A DNA stretch of 64,000 nt. It comes from a bacterium. GTDB lineage: Bacteria > Auribacterota > Auribacteria > Auribacterales > Auribacteraceae. A model generated the notes under the pieces. It was not told the DNA's origin, made no database searches, and saw only the letters and a list, made by a program, of their open reading frames with translations. Positions 55,101 to 64,000 of the stretch are shown piece by piece; the first letter of the stretch is position 1; each line of letters opens with the position of its first letter. Position numbers and translations under genes: made by a program. The stretch is taken from NCBI GenBank assembly GCA_024233545.1, contig JACKPL010000003.1, positions 124,001 through 188,000 of the forward strand. The letters are read 5' to 3'.

Positions 55101-58100
55101 ATAACGAATGAGCTGTCTGAGGCGATCAATCACAGTATTGTTGAATTGTCTTTACTGCGCTCTGATGCCGGCATGACGGTAAATGATACGATGTGGTTTT
55201 CTCTTATAGAGAAAAGTTTCAGCGAGGCGCCGGCAACAGTACAGAATTCATTATTTCATCGTACTGTCGGCGCGATACTCCGGAAAGCAAATCAAGGTGA
55301 ACGCATTACGGCGGCAGAGCTTAACCAAGTGGTTGCCAATCAAATTGCACTGCAGGAACCCGCAACTTTATCCGAACAAGCACGGAACGGCTTGCTCAAT
55401 ACACTGCGTATTAATAATACGCCGGCGCAATTTGTTTCCAGAGACCGGTCTATAACCGTTACATTGGCAGTAGCGGACAGGCAGTCTGATGACAACACCT
55501 TTTCGGCATATGAAACCGCAACACGGCAGGCATATCACATTTCAGTTCTGCCTTTGAATGATCAAGGTGGGATTGTCTATCCTGAAAATATTGAAGATTC
55601 CGAAAATTCGTTCGTTGATCCGGCAGGATATGTGATAACACGAATGGATACGGTCATAGACCGTATTGATACATCTTCTCAACCGGAACTGGCATATCAG
55701 TCACTGCGTGCATCTTGGAATGATTTTCTTAATGAAAATGATAGTGCCGGACAAATAACGTTTGCTTGGCCAGATATTACAGTTGTCGGGGAAACTATAG
55801 TGCCAATACTCGATGGATACCTAGAACATCTTGATAGCCGGCGGCAGGCATATAGAGAACGTCAACAGTTGTTATCGGATGAATTAGAGGGAAACGCTTC
55901 TGCTGTTGCGCAATTCACAGCGGAGATTGAAGAAGTACGTGGGCAAATAAAATATAATGCCGGTGTATTTGTTAACGCTATGGAGCAGATAGAAAACGAA
56001 CAAAACCAAGCGCAAAGAAGTATCAAGGAGTATGACGTACGAATTTCAGAATTGGTTGAAGAATATGTCGCAATGGAATTGCTCGCCGTAATGTCTGCAG
56101 AATTGACAGCACAACCTGATTTTACCGGTATTGCTAATACTCTTGCAGTATGGACTGGAGTAAATTCTGAAAATGCCAGCGGATTGGTAAAAACGCTTTC
56201 CGATAATCCCGATAAGGTGCGCAGTTTAAATCTGCCGTTGATGTTTACCGCCGAAACCATCCGCACTATCAAAGAAAATTTGCCGGCGGATGTATCATCA
56301 GAAATTCTCTCATCCATTTTTGTACAGAGACAGAATGGTGCATGGTTGACACCGCGGTTTCAAGAGAAATTTTTTGACCGGATAGCGAAACGAAATAACC
56401 AAGCAGTATTTGCTAATATTCTCAGTTCAGCGGTTGCTATTAAAGAATGGGAAAGCAGGCTTGAGTCTACAGACAACCGAACTGCGGCAGAACAGCAAAT
56501 AACACGGCGTTGGCAGGCAATCGAAAATCTGACAAAACGCTCACAAGTGCGAGAGGATATTATTCAAACGGTTTTGCTCCTTGCTGAAATACAAAAGTCG
56601 TTGAGAACGGCATCGAAAGACAGGGTGTTAAGCACGGCTTTTGATGAAAGGCGCCGAAAAGCCCATAATGATTTTGTTACTGCCAGAGACCAGTTGCAGG
56701 AGCGACTTGGAACTGTTCAGCGCAATCTTGCTACAGCGCAGGATCAGTTAACACAGCGTTCAGAACAGGTGTTGCCGAAAATAAACGACATATCCGCAGA
56801 GTTGTTATTTCTTGATGCAGTTCAACAAGCAATAGAAGGCGATCCTCAGGCACTACCGGCCTCACTTTTTACCGGCATCAAGACGCGGGCACGGAATAAT
56901 GATGCGCAATTGCTTGCGCAAATCACTTCCCCGTATTCTGCACAGATAGATACCGGACGCCTTCAAACAGCCATATTTGAACTTGCCTACAAGATAACGC
57001 TTCACAATGCGTATGCTCCGGTAACTGCTGAACAACAACCGGCGGCGCAGGATATTCTCGATGCGGCATCTAAAAAAGCACAACTGTATTTGAATAATTA
57101 TAAAGCAAAGTATGCTCTTCGCGGCGAAGAACAGGAAATAAGCCGCAATATACCGGTTTTCCAAAATGACAGCGGCGCAATTACGCCGGGAATTTTAGTG
57201 TACGGCACTGATTCAGCCGGGCAATTTACCGCGGCTCAGAACCAAGTCCATAATTATCGAGTAAACGGTTTAATTACTCAGGCGTTGAATCTGCTCGATA
57301 CCGTTGACAGCCAGTTGGCGGCAATAGTTCGTAATAATTTCAACATCGTTGTTGCGGCAAATGTGTTTCTGCCATATCGCGAAGACCCGCGCGGGCTTTA
57401 TGCACAATCGCTTGAAACGAAAACGCTCTATCTTGAAAAAGCGCAGTTCGGCTATGCAATGGAGTTGCAGGATACTCATCCGCGCGCCGCAGTTCGGCTT
57501 ATTGCCGCGCATATTGCTTTTGCGGCTCAGCCGTTGAGAAAAGAGAGTGTAACACCGGTCAAAATCAATACTGTATCCTATGACGATCTGGCGGCTTTGA
57601 TAACTGCAAAAGCGCTTCAAACTCAGTTACCCGTTTCGCCTGAAGCAATTGCCGCGGCCGCTCGGTCGATCATATCGTTGCGGGATGCCCGCACGGAACC
57701 ATTGCGTTCTGTGAATGATTTTAATGGTTTATCAGGTGTTGCCGAAGGGTATGATATTTCGGCGCTCATGCCGCATATTCTGCCGTATTTTTCGTTTTCC
57801 GATACCGTCAATATCTATACAGTTGCGGTCAATAAAGCGGATATGCTTCTCAATTCCCGTTACTTATCGGTAAGAAGAATGCTCCAGCTGGAACAAGAAC
57901 GATATTTTCAGGGAATCAATCCTGATGATATTCCACCGTTCTTGTCGGGAACGCTTTTTGAGTCTCTCAATAAAGTACTCGATGCCGATATTCCTGTATA
58001 CCAGAAATACAGTATTATCCTCAGCCGGTTAACGGGTTCCGAACAATTGTTGGATGAGCTGTCACTGTTAATCCAGACGTTTGACCATTCTTCCGGTATT

Positions 58101-61100
58101 CAGGCTTTCATTGCCCTTGCCCGCGAAATGCAGGAAGTACTCGACAATTATAAAACACGTATAACCGTCTCAATAAAAAATGCTCAGAGAATAGTAACTC
58201 CTTCCGGAGAAGTTGTTTATTCGGTACTGTTGCTTGATGGGAAACAAAGGGTTATGAAAGCGGCGGAATTCAAGTTTTTCTCCGATCGAATACAGTATTC
58301 TCTTGCTTCAATGAATATGTATGTTGATGAAATGCAGGGTATAGGTATTCAATTTGGTACCGATAAAGAAGAATTGATGCGAATGCCGGTATTGGTTCCA
58401 ACGGTGCAATACAGGCAAATCCCTGTTGAGCAATTATCGCGCCTTCGCCGGAAAGATTCCGAGCACGGTGCGATTAATTCTCCATTGGCAACAAATCTTA
58501 TTACCGTTTTTGATCCGGTTCAAGCCGGCAATCGGCGCGAGGCATCAGTTTTTTTAACCGTGAAACAGCGTGCGGATATTTTGAAAAACCGCTATCGAGA
58601 TATCCAGAAACTGCTTGAACATGACCCAGTTCTGCCGTGGAACTCACTGAGCTTTGGCGAACACAAAGGGATTGCCGCATTGATGCTGATGCAGGAAGGC
58701 ATCGATAACCAGTGGGCGGGATTCATTGCTGACATCTATGACGAATCGATTCCGTTTGTTATGTCGCAACGTGTTTCCACAGTATTTAATACGTGGTTGC
58801 GACGAGAACCGTCAGGCGCGTTATTTGATGCGGCACAACAGTTACTTGCTGTTACAGGTTCCAACGGATGGAACGAACTTACGGAGTCAAGTAGAAACGG
58901 TATCGGTTCTATGATAATGGAACGATACACGGCACAACTGCAGGATGCCCGGCAAAGGGAGTATTTATCGATTCTGTTTGACCGGTTCGCTCCTTTCAAA
59001 GAGGGTGCCCCATCGAACGTATCATTCAAAGAGATCGAATTTCTTTGGAACGTTATACAGCCGCGGTTAAATGCAGTTTCCAGTTTTGAGGTAATCGCGC
59101 GGGATATCGCGTGGATACAAGAGAGAATTTCCGGCCGTTATGAGATATTGGAAAAAACTGTTGGCGACGATACCCTCAAAAGCTGGGAACAGTCGCAATT
59201 ACAGATATTAAAAGAAAATATACAGCAAACTGCCGTTGCGTTGGCTGTCGAATACGTTACTGCTTTTAACAGCCGGTATGCCGGTATTGCCCGCCTCGAT
59301 GTTTCCCGACAGATAATAGAAGAAAATCCGTTGATGGTCTTGGAATATTTGGCATTGATCCAAGAGCCCCTGCAATTAGATGCTCAGCAGAATCCTTCTG
59401 CGGCGATGGTGAAGAATGTGATCGATGCTTATGAGCAGGCAAGGAGATTATGGAATAACGGTTTTCAACAGGAAGCCTTAGATGCATTCGATCAGCTGTT
59501 ACCAAGAATTCAAGATGCTGTTGCGCAAGGAGATTTTCAGTTTATTGGGGAAAATGAACTGGGCGTTTTTCAGAATGACCGTATTATGCTCAGCGACATA
59601 ATATCGGCAAAACGCACTGCTGTTCAGCCAATAGATTTATTTAGTGGGATGAACCTGCTCTTACGAGAATTGCTTGCTCAATTGCCGGAAAATAAAATGT
59701 TTTCCGTGCTTACAGCATTCCCCGAATTTGTTTATGCAAATAGTGTTCCTGAACCCGGCCTTACTGAAGTGGTGTTAAGTCTCAAGCCTGCCGGATATAA
59801 ATTACGGGAAGATGAGTATCAATCAACGTTAGAGTACTCAATGTTTGAAAGTTACGGTGCAGTTTCTTCGGGTAGTATTCTCTATATAGATACGGGCAAA
59901 CAGCATATTGGCACAGAGGAATTCTTTAGTGCTGTGCAGAGTGCTGTCAGCGATGCATATGCCCATAGGGCAAAATCTTTTGAGGCCAAATTATCCTCAC
60001 TTTCAGCCGCGGGTTATCCTGCCGATATTCGGTTATTGCGTATTAGTCCTCAAGCATTCCGAGAAACCACTGAGGGAATCAGATTAGACAATGAGGTGCG
60101 GACACGGGATATCCTCCCGCAGTCACGCGATATTGGAATGAGTATTCCCGTTGCATTACCTCCTGGCCGGTATGGCCAGTTGAAGCAAAATCAACTGCAG
60201 GTTTTCGATCTTATACGAGGCTACATTGATCAGGCCTCGTACGCTATGAACCGCCATTCCGATATGGTTACCGCCCGCCAATTTCTTGAACATGCTCAGC
60301 AACTGGCCGATGGGCTTAACTTGATTTCTCCCGTATTGCGCAATACCTTAAGAATGGTAATAAAACGTGATATAGATGAACTTACGAATGCCATTGCCGC
60401 TTTAACTGCACCGGCTGGTACGGCTGGTGAAATAATTTATCAAGCGCAAAGAGCTGTTACGCCGTTTTATCCTAAAGCGGCTCCAAATCCGGTTACGTCA
60501 CGGTTGCTGGACGGTGCGTTTGACGATCTTTCCCGTTCAGTCAGCAGGGATTTGACAAAAATAATTCGCCAGCACTACAGTATTGTCATAGGGAATAAAC
60601 CGCGTGAAAACGCTCCGCCAAATGTTATATACATCAGTTCTTCCCTGTACGATATGCTGATCTATCTTGTTGCGCAGGAGGCTACATCAAGTGCCGCCAC
60701 AGCTCTTTTGGCGCGTGCCATTTTTGATGCGTATACCAATAAGCCGGAGTTTATGACAAGCGTTTTTCTCGATCAAACTGTGGGTACGCCGGAAGATTTA
60801 CAGCGTTATTTCATACCGGTGCAAATAGGCGGAAATCCCGCGGATGCATTATTTACCGGAGAAATAATAAGCCCATCGGAAATTACCTACAATAAACGTG
60901 GGCAACCTATTGCCAACTTATCAGGGCACCGAACGGTAACACATTTTAAGAACGGCCGGCCTGTGACTGTTGTTGAGTTTTCTCCTTCACCGCAAGGAAT
61001 TACCTTAGGCCCTCTTGCCCAGCTTTTTGGTTTTGGACACCCTGCAGAACGGTCGTATCCTTTGACTGAATCAGGGCTGGATTTCCGAGTATCCGGTTTT

Positions 61101-64000
61101 ACTCCGGTACGCAATGGGCAAGGTGATATTGCCTCTCTGAACTTATTTTCACCCCTTGAACAGTGGATCGGCGATATTGCGGCGAGCGATTTACTGTATT
61201 TCATCGAAAAAAACGGTGTGGTTGTTGCCTTGGTAAAAGCCACTGAGGAAGATGACCGTATATTCCCCTTATTACCGCTTGATGAAATCGGAACATTATT
61301 TGGGCTCGAATCTGAGGACCAGGCAATTCCAACACTAAAATCCTATGCCGTTCAGCATCGCCAGAAAATCAAAGAGATGGAAAGCGAAGAATTACGAGAA
61401 GAGCCGGAAGAGGGTGTCGGCGCTGAAAAGTCTTCTTTAGCTCAAAGTACCGTATTGCTTGGTGTCCTTGCCGCAATCGCAGTGGGATGTCTTGCCGGAT
61501 GCGGTGTTGATCCTTCAGGAAGCGGTCAGAATCAGCCGCAAATTAAGCAAGGCGATCAGTCACAGCAAACGGTAGAACAAGGACAAATTCCTGATATATC
61601 GCAATTTCAAAATCAACCGCTGGATCAGGCAATTACATCGGATCAAAAACAAACCGGATTACAATTATTGGAAAACACACGTACTGTGTTGCAACAAGAA
61701 CTTGATGCCCTTATCAAAGACGGGCAAGGCGATTTGCCGCGGGCAGATGATATTCGCGCACGGCTTCTCGAAACGAGCAAGCAGATCGAGACCCTGCAAG
61801 CATTGCCTGTGCGTGATGAGACTGCAAAAGGAGATGTTGCCAGTCTTCCGCAAGATACTACAAACCAACGTGTTTCAATTGAAGGACAGGCGGCGGTTAA
61901 TTTGCCGGACGGTTTGCGTAGAGACATACAGGCGATTCTTACGAATCAAGAGTACGAAACCCTTATGCGCGATTTAGCGTCATTCAGTACATCGCGCCTT
62001 CTTGACCGAAGCGGCCCGAATGCGCTTGCTAACCCAGAGTTTAATAAATTTGACGGGTTTGTGCGCAGTTATGCCGGAGATGAAAAACATTCTGATTATT
62101 CGTATCTTGTCAAGCATGGGCGTGTTGTGCCGTACGATCAGTCGATAAGCATTTATGCGGACCTTGCAAACAATAATTATGTATCTGCCCGTAGAAAAAT
62201 CGATGCTCTTTTCCGCATCATGCAGTACGAACAAGACCGTGGATTGCGCAGTGTAGTTCGGTTTGGCTACAATACAACCGATGATTTGTACGAATCTCCT
62301 ATCTCTCCTTTGGGAAATACTGCGTGGGCGCTGAAATCAATTTTTGCTTATATTGATGTAACGGGCGATTGGTCGGCGATGACTGGCAGTAAAGGCGAGT
62401 TACTGAATAATGCCATGGAGTTTGTGCTGTCTCAGCAAGTCCTCAATCAGCAAGACCCGCGCTATGGTTTTTTTCTCGCGGGAATGCGTATTCGCGATGA
62501 AGGCGGGCGGATAGTTGAAATTCAGAATCAATGGGTTGTGTTTGAACATCTTGCAGATATGCATGATTTGCTGAACTTAGCATTTCGCGTTACCGGTAAT
62601 CCGGTATTTAAAGAACGGCGAATTTTGCTCGACAATAAGGTATTGGAAAAATTTCTTGTGGATATTGATGATTCGCAAGGCGCTCATTTCCGTCCGAACA
62701 TGAATCAGAATGGACAGTTCGGTTCTGGCATTGCCATCGATGATTTAACGTGGGCAGGCAGTATGGTTTTAACCATGGACCATATCCCGCAGGCGCGGCG
62801 ATTAGAGATTACTCGGCGGCTGATTACCCATGTACAGAAAAATTTTGTGGTGGAACATCAAGCGGCGGATTTAACCGATCCATCGCCGGCACAGGCAGTT
62901 GTTATGAACGATGCCCTTATTCAGGACCGCACGGCTAATCCTAAGCCTAACACTATAATAGGAGTAAAATTCTTCGATGGAGTCTTCGGCGACGATTTTA
63001 TAGAACAAAAAAATTGGGACGACTCTACGATAATGTCCGTACAGTTTGAAGCAACATTAGGATATATCCATCTATTGGTTCAAACTGCTTCAGTCAGCGA
63101 CAGCCAGCAGGAACGAGACGCTTTAATGCGGGAAGCACGGTTTTTACTCGATAATATTCTGAAAGCACAACGGATTTATAATAAGTATAATGGGATTCCG
63201 TATTCGACACGAAATATTTCCCAAGTGCAAACGACCCTTGAATCGACTATTTCTACTGAAACACTCAGGACTTTACTGGGAATTTGGTCTAATCCTCGTT
63301 TAATGTGGACATTTATCGGCGCTTCAGACCAATCCTTGCAAGGAAATCGGCAGGTAGACATTCCCCAAAGCCTCCAAGGGCTTATACCGCCTAATTCAAT
63401 TCCTGCGGCAGACCGTCCCGAAACGCCTCCTACGGTTCAACCGCAAAATCAAACAGGGCAAACGCCGCAGAGCGCTGTTCCTGATGCTGTGTCATTGTCA
63501 AATACCTATGTGTTTGATATGAGGAATAGCAATATTATACATCCGCCGGATAAGTTTGGGACTCCCACTGTTGGGGTTCCGGAAGATACTTCTGTTGCGC
63601 AAGTTATGCGAGAAGATTTCCTGTGGGTCGTAGATTTTCTCAGCGGCCTTTCTCCAGCTGAAGGGCTGGGGCTTGAAACTGTTGATAATTGGCAAGGAAA
63701 CATTTTTGTCCCTGCATCCCGTCCATTGCCGGCTCAATTCATTCAAGGGTTAGGGCTTATGCCGGGAACAGAATATAGAGCATCCGCTGTTGACGGAAAA
63801 CTAAATATCGAGTTTGAACTGGTAATTCCACAGAATAAACTCGGCGCTCTGAAATTGGAAAATGCAAACGATCGGTATTCCTTAATTATTTCAGGAAATG
63901 ATATTCTAATACAACCGTTGTTTACTGATGGGCAATATCAGCGGTATTCGCAATTTTCCGATGTAACACAACGTGTGGCACGGTCGCAATCTGCTTCAGT
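52148..64000 (+). CDS. giant exported protein with ChaN/TIKI-like N-terminal domain (frameshifted near start, 3' end outside window)
   Basis: A signal peptide (SSLKLISAVLIQLMVF) is read from ATG 52148 but that frame stops at 52262; the rest is in the +1 frame, open from 52224 to the window end (~3925 codons, checked with no stops). One extra T in TTTT at 52248-52251 would join them. The shared N-terminal domain follows: VIHIQDNHTSYSAQ, GTEGASS and LAGGFHTEGITEKL. Next comes a winged-helix-like stretch (QTAEQILAQLHALPGFEKS), long helical and coiled-coil segments around 55840-56020 and 56660-56760, and a region without recognised domains. At 61441-61503 a hydrophobic segment ends in a lipobox-like LAGC, followed by a Gln/Pro-rich linker and, from ~62000, an alpha/alpha-barrel-like domain (PYDQSISIYADLANN, GNTAWALKSIFAYI). 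No cargo enzyme is identified with confidence. Confidence 0.7.
52224..52261 (+). other. +1 frameshift zone
   Basis: The long frame has a stop (TAA) at 52221-52223 and the signal-peptide frame has a stop (TGA) at 52262-52264, so any switch must fall between them. The T4 run at 52248-52251 is the likeliest point; an added T gives VFSNRSDGE. It may be a sequencing or assembly error, a real inactivating mutation or programmed frameshifting. Confidence 0.6.
61441..61530 (+). other. internal transmembrane/lipobox-like segment
   Basis: Within the fourth giant protein, about residue 3100: STVLLGVLAAIAVGC then LAGC followed by GVDPSGSG. A hydrophobic helix, an L-A-G-C lipobox and a Gly/Ser/Asp +2 region are what a lipoprotein signal looks like, but it is ~3100 residues from the N-terminus. 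Preceded by a Glu-rich stretch and followed by a Gln-rich linker, so it marks a domain border. Confidence 0.6.

Overview
The window looks like part of an anaerobic, Gram-negative bacterial chromosome, possibly Omnitrophota (OP3) or a relative in the wider PVC group. The reasons are very large exported multidomain proteins, a PEP-CTERM protein, thrombospondin type 3 repeat proteins, a futalosine menaquinone operon and overlapping gene starts. The phylum is an inference from gene style; no marker gene here settles it.

Region 1 (1-4405, minus strand) is a tightly overlapping surface-glycan operon: FAD oxidoreductase, two family-2 glycosyltransferases, an NAD-dependent sugar epimerase and a TIM-barrel sugar isomerase/epimerase cut by the window edge. 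A small exported tyrosine/arginine-rich protein (4741-5043) diverges from it. A 336-bp segment bounded by a 14-bp direct repeat, probably an inserted repeat element, separates that gene from a GT1/sterol-glucosyltransferase-like gene (5485-6735).

Region 2 (6970-32052) holds three giant exported proteins, and a fourth lies at 52148 to beyond 64000. All four start with a signal peptide and the same ~400-residue N-terminal domain (I-x-D-x-H, then EG, then GG[FY]H[TA]E), which resembles the ChaN/TIKI/erythromycin-esterase class of folds. Each then carries different C-terminal cargo that is normally cytoplasmic or unrelated: four CheR-like methyltransferase modules, an alpha-glucan phosphorylase-like enzyme, three complete glutamine synthetase modules plus a beta-helix, and a long helical protein with an internal lipobox-like segment and an alpha/alpha-barrel-like region. 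The fourth gene appears to carry a +1 frameshift between its signal peptide and the rest. This paralogous family is the best candidate for an undescribed system. A PEP-CTERM protein and tRNA-Leu(CAA) sit between the second and third.

Region 3 (32280-39899) is a divergent pair of exported glycosidase-like TIM-barrel proteins; the larger carries LamG-like, duplicated and calcium-binding repeat domains.

Region 4 (40139-51926) is one plus-strand operon with mostly overlapping genes. It contains mqnA, mqnE, mqnC and mqnD of the futalosine menaquinone pathway, mixed with a U32-family protein that looks like a UbiU-UbiV fusion, an SCP2 (UbiT-like) protein, an adenylate-forming enzyme lacking its C-terminal lobe, a class III aminotransferase, a thioester-reductase-like SDR, an alpha/beta hydrolase, a type II NADH dehydrogenase-like enzyme and an exported flavodoxin. 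Together they suggest anaerobic synthesis, and perhaps head-group modification, of a menaquinone-type electron carrier.
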